In this document: positions 45,901 to 57,362 of the stretch, one piece after another | Layout: each line of letters starts with the position of its first letter | Position numbering within the stretch: position 1 is the first letter of the stretch | Assembly: GCA_020746105.1 (NCBI GenBank) | Contig: CM036617.1 | Span: 135,683,845 to 135,747,844, forward strand | From: Trogon surrucura | Lineage: Eukaryota > Chordata > Aves > Trogoniformes > Trogonidae | Direction of reading: 5' to 3' | Length of the DNA stretch: 64,000 nt | Made by a program: the position numbers and the translations under genes | The notes under the pieces: generated by a model | The model's database searches: none | What the model saw: only the letters and a program-made list of their open reading frames with translations | What the model was told of the DNA's origin: nothing

Positions 45901-48900
45901 AGCTGATGAGACCAACACCCCCAGGTCCTTTTCTGCTGGTCAGATTTCCAACCACTCTTCCCCAAGCCTGTAGCATTTCATGGGTTTGTTGTAACAGGAC
46001 TTGACACTTGGCCTTGTTGAACTTCGTACAGTTGTCCTTGGTCCGCTGATCAAGACTCGCACCCAGCTGTGCAATTAATCCCCTTATTCAGATCATTCAT
46101 AAAGACATTAAACAGAACGGACCCAAATACTGAGCCCTGGGGAACACAGCTTGTGACCAGCCACTGACTGGATTTAACTCCACCACCACTCTTTGAACCC
46201 AGTCTTCTGGCCAGTTTTTCACTTGGAAAAGTGTACGATTGTTTTCACTTGGAAAAGTGTAAGATTAGCTAAGGCATGAGCCGCCAGTATTTCCAGGAGA
46301 CTGCTGTGGAAAACAGTGTCAAAGCCTTTACTGAAGTCCACATAGACAACAGCCACAGCCTTTCTCTTGTCCACAAAGCAGGGCCACCTTGTTATAGAAG
46401 ATCAGGTTAGTCAAGTAGGACTTGCCTTTCATAAACTCATGATAACTGGACTTGAATGGGCCTGAAATGAAAAGTTGTTCCCCAGCATGCAGAGCAACAT
46501 AGAGGTTAAATTAACCACTGCACCCCAAATGGCCTCCCATTTCAGAAGTGTCCTGTTCCACTTCTTGTGTTCCTTTTCTCATTTCAGTTAGGCAAGATGA
46601 TCACTACTGTAAGAACAGGAAATCTCAAGAGTAAATAGCATAAGAGACTGATTACAAGGTTGGTTGGGTATGCAGTGAATATGAAGGTCTGTGTAGTCTA
46701 CACTTTGGAATATCATCTGTCTGCCAGGGCAGTTATTTCTGAGGTAGGCCTTGCTGGGCTGATAACAAAACTACTGTTTTTCAACTTCCCTCTCACTCAT
46801 TTCTCCCCAGAACTCCATTAGGCACAACCTGTCCCTTCATGATATGTTTGTCCGTGAGACATCTGCTAACGGTAAAATCTCATTCTGGACTATTCATCCT
46901 GATGCAAACCGTTGCCTAACATTGGACCAGGTATTTAAGGTGAGTGCCTCATACAAAGAAAATGAGACAGGCTATCCAGTTCCTAAGTGGCACACTAGCC
47001 AGATGCATGTTATTTTAACAGGAAAGTTAAGCTAAGTTAATCAACCTTTCTGTAGTAACTGGATCCAGTTACAAATAGACAAGTTCTGTATTTGAAAGCA
47101 AAGGTGCTGTGGCTCTGCATGCGAACTGGAGGTTCTGTGGAATGTGTTTATTCTTCAGGTCATGTGCCAAATGTAATAGTGAGATTGTCCAACTTCTTTC
47201 CTAGTGAGAAACTTTTCATGGAAGTCAACCAGGAGTTCCTATGCTGTTTGATTAGACAGTCATAGGATGGAATTGCCCTATCACAGATATTTTCAGAAGT
47301 ACCATTTTCTGAGGAAAACATGGCTTGTGAGTCTGGTATAGGTGTGTTTAGACTCTTCTGTGTTTTCTGCAGTGGGTGGACAGATTGACTTTAGTTTGCC
47401 CAGATTATGCAAGTTTAAAATGTCCCATTTGTTCCACCTTTGGTTGATAACCTCATCTTACTTTTCTCCCTCTCAATGCCTTGCTGCCACCAGCCACTGG
47501 ACTTGGGGTCACCAACATCGCCTGAGCACTCTGAATCAGTAAGACTTACCCTTTGCCTTGGGGCTTGGGCTTCCATTCTCCTCTTGCCAGTCACCAAAAG
47601 AAAGGACAAGACACTTGGGGGGGCGAACTGGGTCACTGATCCATCTGGTCATACAGTGCTGTGCACACCTTTTTTGGGCAAATGCGTTGAGCCAAAGGTT
47701 AATTGCCTTCATATGATATGCTCTCTCTCTACAGCTGGTAGAGCTGTAGAACATTGAGCAACTAGAAGTCTACTGCTGAAGTAGGCTGCAATAGGCTTCA
47801 GAGAACAAGCCCAGGCAGAGATTTCTGGTAAAATCCTCATCTCTATTGCGGCAATCCCCATCTGTTCTGGGGCTCAGATCCAGAGAGAGATCTCTCCGTG
47901 CCCCTTTTTCATATTGGAGCCCAGCTGCATTGTGACTCCCAGAAGGATGAACCTATTTGCTATTTCTCTTTAATTGAGCCGTTCTAAAAATAGCAGATTT
48001 GCAAGCAACCAGTCTTACACTTTTCTGTCATGGCTATGGTTCTGGCCTTCTTTCCATCTGCTTAGACTTCTAACTTCTCTGTTGCCTCTGATATTCCAGC
48101 TGAGCATCTGTCTTGTCTATGGTTTGATTAGAGATTCAATATACAATAAAGCTATCCCATTCACCTTTCGTCAGACACAGAAGACACTGAAACCAGGTCA
48201 GTTCTGCAATAGAGCCCACAACTAGAGCCACTGTGTCATGCCATCTCTTTTTCTACACAGCTTTTTGGGTGGCAACTGGCTTTGAGGTGGCAAGGCTGAA
48301 AAACAGCAAGTGGCACAGAGATAAAGGTGACATGAGTGCTCAGTGCTAGCAGCTGCTCCCTCTGTGTTAGTACAGCACAGGCTTCTGGATTCACAGTTCT
48401 GAATGAGGCAGCAGAATAACAATGGATTCTTCCTTTTAAATCTCTTTTTTCCTCTTTCTTATTTCACAATGACTGAAGCACCAAAAGAGACATCTTCCAG
48501 ATCTCCAGAAGAACATGGGAAGCAACAGCAGCAGCAAAACTGAACCCCAGAATGCACGTGAGTGTCTACATCAGCCAAGAGCAAAGAGAATCAGTCCCAT
48601 AAATCTGGAGTACTCTCTCAGATTCCCTTAGGAATAAAAGTGGAAATTGTTATCCAGAAAGGACTTCCCATTAGATCCCTGGGTTTCAAGAAGTAGTAGA
48701 GGAAGGCTAGCAAGTCTGTTCTTTTCCTTTCCAGGACGAAAGATGAAGCCTTTGCTTCCTCGCATCAACTCCTACCTGGTTCCAATCCAGTTTCCTTTGA
48801 GTCAGCCTCTTGTCTTGCAGCCTTCTATGAAGGTTCCCCTATCCATGGCACAGGGAGCAGCCCTCAACAACTCGGAGACTTTCCGGAGTAATAAGCGTGT

Positions 48901-51055
48901 GCGCATTGCTCCAAAGGTTGGTTTCTTGTTTCTTGGTTTTTGGTTCATTCTTCTTCTGAGGGTAAGGTGGTTTATTGTTGGTTTTGTTGTGTTTTTGTTT
49001 GTTGGGGTCAGGTTTTTACTTTTTTATTTTCTACAGCTCTTGCCTTCAATGGACCCTTTTCTTCATATAGTTCCTATGTGCATCTTTACGAAGTGTTCTG
49101 AAACACTAAGCCCATATGAAGGAACTAGCCAGTGACAATCCTTGCTGTCCTTTTCTGTCTCTAGAGTGATGATTAACTGTTAGTTGGCTTGCTATGAGGA
49201 TATTACTAGAGGAGGGGGCTCTATGAATTGATCAAGGCAATTTTTCCTTATTTCTTGGATGTGAAGAAACCAGAATGGGAGAAATGGCTTTCTTTTGCCC
49301 CTAAAACATTCAAATTTTTGATAGCCATGTAGAGATAAGTAACATAGGGAACTTATTCTGAAAGAGCACTTATTTGCATGTAGTTACTTCCCAGAGGTTT
49401 TCAGTACCTGCTGTTTGCTAATTCTGTGAAGCTCCCAGTTATTCTGGGCTCAAGCAAACAAGCTATTAAACAAGTCTTTCACTTGACATCTCCCTGATTG
49501 CTCTTGGATGCTTCAGATATTGCAAAACTTCACCTTCTTCTATCCTGTCTAACCATAATCCTATATTCCTTCATGTGCCTGCTGCTTTTTTTCTTTGATA
49601 ACCTTGGGTTTTTTTCTTTTTCCTTTATTTCTGGGAAAGTTTTTCTCATTCATTTTGTTATTTTGCATGTAAGAAGAAATCAAAGGGGTTAGATATGCAA
49701 AAATATTCCTCTCTTGTTCTGCATGTGCTTCTCAAAGTTCCTCATAGCAGATGTGTTCCAAAGGGCAAGATTCCCAGTCGCTTAGCTAAAATCCTTGCTA
49801 TGTGATCTGTAGGCTTCTTTGTATCAACTTCACACAGAGATCAATCTCAATTTGTTTTTATAGCTATTACTTTCTGAAGATCCTCCCTTTACCTGTTCTG
49901 ATGTCCTTAAGTGCCAGTCTTTCTTTTCTTCCACTATCATTTGGATTCTGTGTTGGTTAGATCCTTGCTTACTGCTTGCATGCCATTTGTGTTTCTTTGT
50001 AGATGTCACTCTCTACAGAAGAGTCATCCTCTTTACCTATGGCTACTGTCAAAGAGGAGAGTCAATGTGATGAAGATTTATTTTCTCCAACCCATTCCTT
50101 AAAGGAGAGCAGCTCCCAGCCTGAGGAGGAATCAGCTTCTTTCCCTGAGAACATCTGTATAAAGGAGGGAGAAAGCTCTCAGCTGGATGACTGGCTGTCC
50201 CCATTTGCTTCAACTCTAATGGTAAAGGAAGAGCAAGGCTTGTTCCTCCCAATCTCATCCACAAAGGAGAAGAAACAATTCACCACGCTGAAGTCACCAT
50301 CTAAGGGTGTTTCTGACACATTAGTTATAAAGAGACGGGAAAGGCGGGAAATGGGCAGATCCAGAAGGAAACAACGCCTAGCACTGCCTGGTTCAGAAGA
50401 GCCTGTCCTTGTTTTGCCCGAAGGCAATGGTTTTGACCCTTTCCGGTTAGGAAGAGATCATCCCCTCCTGCAGGAAGGCCAGCCTCTTGAGAATGTATCG
50501 CAGCTCAGCTGCTCACAGGGGGAAGAGGGGCCCTTTAAAACACCAGTCAAGGAGATGTTCAGCAAATTGCCAGTTTCTTCTACTCCCAGTAAAGTCTCAG
50601 CAACTACTACCCCCCCACTAGGGTGTTTTGATGCCTGGAAGTCTGCATCTTTAACCAAGGGAAGTGATGAGCTGGAGTTTAGTCCAGTGAGAACCCTTCA
50701 GTTGCCCTTCACACCCCTCCAGGAGAACCAAGACTTGCTGGGTTTTAACAGCACACCCCTTAAAAATCCCCTCTTTGAGTCACCTCACGAACTGCTCAAT
50801 ACAGAATCTGGTGACGTGGTACATGCTCCCCTCACAAGCTCTCCAGCTTTCATTCATGAGTCTACTAAGCAATCATCTGTTGAACTGGCAGCCTCTGGCT
50901 TTACTGAAAACCGATCACTCATGGAGGGCCTTATCTTGGACACCATGAATGACAGTCTGAGCAAAATCCTTCTAGATATCAGCTTTCCTGGTCTTGAGGA
51001 TGAAAACTTAGGAGCAGATATTAGCTGGTCTCAGCTCATACCTGAACTGAAATAA
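42936..51055 (+). CDS. FOXM1: Forkhead box M1 transcription factor, 8 coding exons, 798 residues
   Basis: FOXM1 is the nuclear forkhead activator of G2/M genes. Coding exons: 42936-43482, 44631-44779, 44999-45211, 46811-46939, 47494-47538, 48479-48557, 48735-48916, 50003-51055 (2397 nt, all phases consistent, GT-AG). The protein starts MRTSPRRPLILKRRK. Residues 63-118 match the N-terminal autorepressor region (KFPAGIKIIDHPTMPNTQVV). A KEN degron is at 221-223. The forkhead domain, about 256-350, runs from ERPPYSYMAMIQFAINSTE to LTLDQVFK, with the recognition helix NSIRHNLSLHDMF split by the intron after GWK. Residues 347-361 are the exon Va cassette. The last exon carries Ser/Thr-Pro sites (FKTPVKE, SSTPSK, PLKNP) and the transactivation end (LDTMNDSLSKILLDISFPGL). 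Length fits the mammalian isoform with Va and without VIIa (763 residues in human) plus small insertions. The start has A at -3. The gene lies head to head with RHNO1, which suggests co-expression. Confidence 0.97.
45264..46470 (-). mobile_element. CR1 LINE, 1.2-kb old copy in FOXM1 intron
   Basis: This copy is antisense to FOXM1, inside the intron that splits the forkhead domain. 3' consensus (gtttaggttggaaaagacct) and degenerate ORF2 pieces ([38 protein letters not shown]) are visible. It contains a 24-bp tandem duplication at about 46216-46265. Confidence 0.9.
46216..46266. repeat. Two-copy 24-bp tandem repeat, each unit a small hairpin
   Basis: Two copies of a unit with core TTTTCACTTGGAAAAGTGTA lie side by side inside the CR1 copy. 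Each has self-complementary arms CACTT/AAGTG around GGAA. This is probably replication slippage. Confidence 0.75.
47494..47538 (+). other. FOXM1: FOXM1 cassette exon Va (A1), 45 nt
   Basis: This 15-codon exon begins after a cag acceptor and ends before gtaaga. It is phase 0 at both ends, so skipping it joins VFK directly to HQKRH without a frame change. Its product, PLDLGSPTSPEHSES, aligns with the 15 residues of human exon Va, which separates the FOXM1B and FOXM1C isoforms. Inclusion or skipping in this species cannot be read from DNA alone. Confidence 0.85.
48917..50002 (+). other. FOXM1 last intron
   Basis: Sits where mammals carry the alternative exon VIIa. No homologue of that exon is recognised. 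The exon 8 frame stays open for 219 nt into the intron (hydrophobic, T-rich translation) up to 49135, so retention would give a truncated protein. Confidence 0.65.
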
Positions 51056-51631
51056 ACTTGGCTTGCTCTGTTATTACAGAAAGCACTCTTCTGAGATCTG
51101 TTCACGTAATCTAAGAAGATTGACTAATTTCCATATCCATGGGAATAGAGGGCATTATTGACTCCTGCTAAGCTGGGACATAGGCCCATTGGCTGCTATG
51201 AGCTCCCTTTACAAGCTGCAATAGACTTTATGTGGAACAAGATAAAACCTCTCTAGCCTTGTGCTAGAGATGAGCGCCCCTGGAGAGAAGTTATCAAGAC
51301 AACATCTAGGTTGGTAGGCCCTGAATGGCATTTGCTACTCAAGGTATCAGAAGAAATGACACACTCCTCAGTTACGTACTGAGGAAAATCTGGGAACCTC
51401 CACTTACCTCTGTCCTTACTTCACTTTATTCTCCTATTACTGAGTATTTTCTGTGTAGTTTTACTGGCTGTAAATACTGTACATTCCTTAAATTGGCCTT
51501 TAATTATAATAATTTTATTCTTCTACAAGAAGAATGGAAATATTTGGGCTGGGAAAGGGTTTGACTTAGTGTTGTCCATCTGTTCCACATCTCCTATGTT
51601 CTTCTACCCTAGATGAGAGCCCAAAATCAAA
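51056..51631 (+). other. FOXM1 3'UTR region
   Basis: An AATAAA overlaps the stop codon (51051-51056). No other canonical hexamer is seen before the CR1 copy; the AT-rich stretch at about 51490-51525 (ataataattttattc) could hold a variant signal. The next AATAAA on this strand that I noticed is at about 53163. Confidence 0.5.
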
Positions 51632-52460
51632 TCATAGAATCACAGCATGGCTTGGGTTGGAAGGGTCCTTCAAGTTCCAACCTTCCTGCCATGGGCAGGG
51701 ACACCTTACATTAGACCAGGTTGCTCAAAGTCCCATCCAGCTTGGCCTTGAACACTTCCAGGGAGAGGGCATCCACAACTTCTCTGGGCAACCTGTTCCA
51801 GTGTCTCACCACCCTCACAGAAAAGAGTTTCTTCCTAATATCTAATCTAAATCTACTCTCAGTTTGAAACTGTTACACCTCGTCCTATCACTACATTCCC
51901 TGATAGAGAGTCTCTCCTCCTCTTTCCTGCAGGACCCCTTCAGGTACTGGAAGGCCACTATAAGGTCCTCCCAGAGCCTTCTCTTCTCTATGCTGAACAG
52001 CTCCAACTCTCTCAGCCTTTCTCCGCAGCAGAGGTGTTTCAGCCCTCTGATCATTTTTGTGGCCCTCCTCTAGACCTGCTCCAACAGGTCCACAACTCTC
52101 CTGTGGTGAGGGCTCCAGAGGTGAACACAGTACTCCAGATGGTGTTGCATGAGAGCAGAGTTGAGGGGAAGATTCACCTCCTTTGACCTGCCTGACCACT
52201 TGTCACTGGTCTCCACTCTAACATCGAGTCTTTAACTGCAATTGTTTGAGCACAGCCATCCAGCTAATTCCTTATCCAGTGAGGGGTCCATCCATCAAAT
52301 CCATGTCTTTCCAATTTAGAGACAAGGATGTTGTGTGGTACAGTGTTAAATACTTTGCACAAGTCCGGGTAGGTGACATGAGTAGTTCTTCACAATGCTG
52401 TAACCCTATCATAGAATGCCACCAAATTTGTCAGGCATGATTTGTCCTTAGTGAAGCCAT
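51632..52460 (-). mobile_element. CR1 LINE, 0.8-kb degenerate copy
   Basis: This copy lies about 0.6 kb downstream of the FOXM1 stop. The plus strand starts agaatcacagcatggcttgg and carries the CR1 3' blocks, then degenerate C-terminal and RT-tail sequence up to the cttagtgaagccatg block. No open frame survives. The SINE follows after a 12-T run. Confidence 0.88.
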
Positions 52461-52489
52461 GTACTATCTTTTTTTTTTTTTACTTCAGA

Positions 52490-52676
52490 AATCATAGAAT
52501 GGCCTAGGCTGGAAGGAACCTTAGAGATCATTTAATCCAACCTCCCTGGTCATGGGAAGGGACACCTCTCAACTAGATCAGGTAACACATGGCACATGGG
52601 GACCCAATGGGGATCGAACCCACTACCTTGGTGTTATCAGCACCACGCTCTAACCAAGTGAGCTAACCAGCCCCCT
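52490..52676 (-). mobile_element. SINE: tRNA-Ile(GAT)-derived head with CR1 tail
   Basis: The head (52672-52600, minus) reads as a tRNA-Ile with anticodon GAT in GTGCTGATAACAC, an A box (TAGCTCACTTGG) and a perfect B box (GGTTCGATCCC, 52620-52610). The 3' side of the acceptor stem no longer pairs with the 5' side, so this is not a functional tRNA gene. About 15 bp of linker is followed by a tail of about 95 bp (52584-52490) that closely matches the 3' end of the CR1 copy at 19.79 kb. This architecture is that of the bird tRNA-Ile/CR1 SINEs (TguSINE1-like). Confidence 0.85.
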
Positions 52677-52680
52677 AATG

Positions 52681-55600
52681 TATTGGTCTAGGCTGTTCTG
52701 AAGGTTACTGGGTCAAAGATCTGAAAAATCACCCGTATATGATTCAGACTGAAACAGGTTCTTGTCTGGACTGCAGCACAAAACCTTGGTTGGCTTCCTT
52801 TTCACAGTCTGGAATGGAGATGATTTTGTATCAAACTGTACAGCTTCTCTGGTTCTTGAGTCCTATTATTATGTACCTAGAGGACTAGGTAGAGTCACTA
52901 CTGCAGAAAGATAGTCTTCTGCTGAATGGTTAAAGCTGCTCTCATTACAGTCATCAGTTGAAAATGCAAAAAAAGAACCTACAAAGTCGATGCTGATATT
53001 TCCCCTGAAAAGTGACCTCTGGAAACATGAGGTATGTTTCTCTTGGTGCAATAGGACAACTCATCCCAGTTCTCTGTAACTTATGTCAAAAGAGAAAATT
53101 GCCATGGGAAAGATCTGATCCTTCTGCTTATAATCAAATGATGGCTCGTGTATCTACATACTCAATAAAGCTTCTGTGGGAACACAACCAAGTATTGTCT
53201 CTACTGCTTTCACTCTCAGCAGCATGCTCAAGCTGGGCCATAGCACAGACAACTGATTTTTGCTTGTATAATGTGTGTGTTTTCCGTGATCACAGAGTAA
53301 GTGATCATTAGGACTTTTTCTGTATTCCCCAGGCCCGGTTGGCCATACCACATTAGATGTGGTTACTCAACTCCTTGCTTCATATAACATACTTTTTCCT
53401 GCTCTTCTTGGGTAAATCTTGACTTTACAAGTCAGAAACATATTAACTTAGTCTAAAATATCAGCACACCAGCAACTGACGAGTTTCCAGATTTTGTAAA
53501 TGCAAAGCAAGTCTCTCTCAAAAATCTGTATCTCTGTCTTTCCCTATAAACACAAACCCATATTTAGATGTGTGCGGTTTTCAAAACTGCAGTTCTCTCC
53601 TGTGCTTCTTAGAGGTTATTTGCCCCCAGAAGATGTTTCAAGCACTTTGTGTTGGTTATTATCTCAGTTTTTCTGGGGAGAAATATTGGACTCTCCCATC
53701 TGCATTTCTGACTGGCTAGCACAAATGACTGTTCAGCTTGAGGCCAACGGTGAAAAATATTTCGCTAGGCTGCCATGTGAATTTCAGATGACAAAATTTT
53801 TGTCAGTGATTAGAAGCTGAAATTCCACCACTTTTGACTGAGTCTCAGGGATTCATTGCCTCTAAACAGGAAATAAGAAAGGATTTCGGAAAGCTTTAGG
53901 ACTAAGAATTGTTGGATTCCAGTAGCCTCTTAAGTATATTTTGTTTAGGATTGATTTGCCAATACTGCCCGTGAGGGCAGGAGGTCTTTATTCCTTCTCT
54001 GCAAATGTCCTCTAGTAATGAATTTGCGTCCTCCAGTCTGGATTGAAATCACCATTCTATTATCAGGAAATCATAACAGACTGCTGTGAAAACTGATCAA
54101 AGCTACGCAGCACATCTGTCTTCAGGGAGGATAGCTGAGGGGAAAGCCATAACCCTAGAGCTAGGCCCAGGGGAGGGAAGAGATGCAGACAGAAGGCAAG
54201 TTCATGGACATAAGGCTGCAGAAGAGTCCCACTTCGTGATTTGGTAGCACACTTTATGCCAGTGCATGTAACATAGCTGTCAACACTCTACTTGGTTTCT
54301 CAAGATATCCTCTCTCTCTTCAGTTTCCCTTCTTGCTCCTGAGAGGGTGCATGCACACAGCTGACATCCAAGAGCCAGCTAAGGATCATGTCTCCAGCAA
54401 ATTATGAAATGCTTTTCTCACTGGGATGATGGGATCATATCAATACCAGGTGGGTGACCCCTTGCTGTCCCTGTAAGCTGAGGTACTTTGATGGCCATGT
54501 CACATTATATTTTCAACACAGTAATGTCAAACGCTAGTTTCCTCTCCCGTTAAGTATTCCAGCGGGAGCCACTCTAGACAACAGTTGTACCAAAAAAGAT
54601 GGGGAGAACAACAGAAAAACTGCCGTTAAGCATTCCCATCTACTGTTCCCACAGCAGATTTCCCAGTGTTTTGTCCAGCCTAGTTCAAAAATCCACTTCA
54701 TGAGGATTTCATCACAACTCTCAGGAAGACTGCTTTATTTCTCTTTATCTGTGTTTCCTGATACCGTGCCTGGATCCTTTCCTCAGTTTCATCCTGTTAC
54801 ATTCACCACTGTAAAGTTGTACAAAAAGCTGAACAGCCATCACACCAGTGTCTGGAGTGACTGCAGCTGGCTTGTGGAAACTGTGTGTCTGTGCTACTTC
54901 TGTTCTTTCCCTGCTGGGATTTACATGCCACTATTTATGGGAGTGAGTTGTTGCAGCACATAAACTACTAGGAAGAGAAGTTATTCGAGTGTGGAAATGA
55001 CAGATGTTTGCAAATTTAGCTGTAAGAAGTTTCACATCTTTGTTGTCACAAAGGGAGAAAGACACTTGCTCTTAATTTCTCAGGCCTAGTCCACCGAAGA
55101 TTTGCAAGATTAAATGTGACCAGGTGTTGGAAGGCAGGTAAGTATGGCATGAGGCAGAAAAGCAGGGAACTCTGCTTCTTATCGCTCAGCAAAGCAGCTG
55201 TTCGGAAGATGTTGGATTAAATTGACAGTTTGTTGCTGTAAGTCATTGCTTAGGTAAAATATATTTGAGCAACTAGACTGTTCAAGGGTGCCATTGCTCA
55301 AGAATGAATTGACAGACAAGTAAGACAGCTGGAATTGAAGCACTTTGTACGTTTGGGCAAGTGCTAGAAGGAGGGCTGCAGGGTAGAAGGATTGCATTTT
55401 GAAAATGTTTGTCATGAACAAAAGGATAGAACAACAAGATGATTAAGCTGCCGGGCAGAAGTAAAACATCACATGAGAAGCAAAGCCAAAGGCATTATTT
55501 TGGACCATGGGGAGCCAATTGTTGACCTTGAGGTGTATGGGCAAAGATGAGAATTGACTGAGCAGGACAGAAATTCTTCTGCAATCAGGTTGCATGTGTA

Positions 55601-56173
55601 GTTCAAGAGAACTTCTTGAGCAGAAGACCATCATCCTCTCCATGAAGCAAAAGCACTGATACTGCTGTCAACTTCTGTTTTGCAGAAATTATCTGAGTCT
55701 AAAAAAGGCAGAAAAGTATACTTGCCCAGAAAAAGAACACTCCAAACAGCAAGAATGAGCCTGCGATTACCCTGCATTCAGCTCAACTGAGTTGAACCTG
55801 CACTGCAGGACTGCTGGGCTTGGTTTTGCCCCAGTCCTCAACCACATTATCAGGAGACAGCATTGAGGCTTAACAATCACCTCCTGTCAGCAGCTAGTGA
55901 AGAAATACTAGGAGACCACACTAAATACAGACCAGAAAACAACAGGGCACTGCAATAAGGCACAGCAACAGCACTCTGTGTAGAAGTAGAGCATACACTG
56001 AAGTTTAGGAATTTGGGGCATTGTATACAGGGGACTCAAGCAGAAGCATACAGGTAACTGTGTCATGGGATAGCAAGTCTCCCTCCAGCTCTTGGCACAG
56101 ACAGAACAGGTAACACAGCAACAGCATAAAATAATAAAGACTATTGATTATTTCCCATCAAAAAAGGCATGCT
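52681..56173. other. Gene-free stretch downstream of FOXM1
   Basis: No coding exon, RNA gene or named repeat is recognised. ORFs are short and without recognisable motifs. An AATAAA at about 53163 is the only regulatory-looking site noted. Confidence 0.6.
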
Positions 56174-57362
56174 CCTGTGTTTTGGTTTGGCGTGGCCAGA
56201 TTTCGGCGGTGGGGGGGGAGATGCAGGGTGGCTTCTGTAAGAAGCTGCTAGAAGCTCCCCAAGATTGATAGAGCCAATGCCAGCCGGCTACAAAGAGGGA
56301 CCCGCTGCTGGCCAAGGCTGAGCCTATCAGTAAGGTGATAGCAGAGGAACACCTCTGTGAAAAACATATTTAAGAACGGGAAAAAGAACTGCGCCACAAC
56401 AGGTGGCACAGAGACAGAGGAGTGAGAGTCTGTGCAGACACCAAGGTCAGTGAAGAAGGAGGAGGGGGGAGGATGAGCTCCAGGCGCCGGAGCAGAAGGA
56501 GTCCCACGGGTCCTTGGTGAATACCATGGTGAAGCGGGTTGTCCCCCTGCAGACCATGGGCGAGGTGCAGATGTCCACCGTGAGGATCACCACGTAGATG
56601 TCCACCGAGGACTCCACGCCGTGTGGGTGGATGCCTGAAAGGGGGCTGTAGCCCGTGGGAAGCCCGCATCAGAGCAAGTCGCTGCCGGAACCTGTAGCCC
56701 GTGGAAGAGGGAATGCCCATGCTGGAGCAGGTTGGCCGGTGGGACTTTTGGGACACTGCGGGTGGCTCACGCTGGAGCAGTTTCCCCTGAAGGACTGCGC
56801 CTCAGACTCACGAGGGGTGGGCTGCCCCTCGTGAGGTGTCTCTCGTTGGGCAGTTCGTGATGAATTGCCCTTCGTGGGACGACTCACGCAGAGAAGAGAG
56901 CTTGAAGCTTGTCTCCCGTGAGAGGGACCCCACAATGGCCCTGGGGAAGAGTGAAGAGTCCTCCCCCGGAGTGAAGAAGTGGTGGAACCAACGTCGGATG
57001 AACTGACCGTAACCCCCATTCCCTGTCCCCCTGCGCCGCTCGGGGGGAGGAGGGAGAAACCGGGATTGATGTTAAGCCCGGGAAGAAGGGAGGGATGGGG
57101 GAAGGTGTTCTGTTTAAGATTTGTTTGCTCTTTCTCACTTCTCACTACTCCTCTCTGATTAGTTCTTTTAATAAATGTACCTAATTTCCCCAAAACTGAG
57201 TCTGTTTTGCCCGGGATGGTAAATGAGGGTGATCTCCCTGTCCTTATCTCAAACCCTGAACCCTTTGAAATATTTTCTCCCCCTGTCTAGCCGTGAAGGG
57301 GGAGTGAGTGAGCGGCTGTGTGGGTACCTGGCGGCTGGCCAGGGTCAACCCACGACATCCTG
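56174..57362 (+). mobile_element. Solo LTR of an ERVL-like endogenous retrovirus with 5-bp target duplication
   Basis: The LTR (56179-57357, 1179 bp) starts TGTTTTGG and ends ACGACA, and is flanked on both sides by TCCTG (56174-56178 and 57358-57362). A 5-bp duplication and TG...CA ends fit ERVL-type elements. A TATA-like atatttaag lies near 56368 and an AATAAA near 57170. The body is GC-rich with many degenerate cacgctggagcag-type subrepeats. No internal viral genes remain, so it is a product of LTR-LTR recombination. Open frames inside it are not genes. Confidence 0.88.

Noticed and set aside
48647..49135. 162-codon frame with a hydrophobic C-terminal half, resembling a membrane protein
   Set aside because: The first half is FOXM1 exon 8 and the second half is its intron after a usable GT donor; the T-rich intron only looks like membrane segments.
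52600..52672. A functional tRNA-Ile gene
   Set aside because: The 3' half of the acceptor stem does not pair with the 5' half, and the sequence runs straight into a CR1 tail, so it is a SINE head.
56370..57193. Frames of 128 and 174 codons in reverse orientation near 56.5-57.2 kb
   Set aside because: They lie wholly inside the solo LTR and reflect its GC-rich subrepeats.
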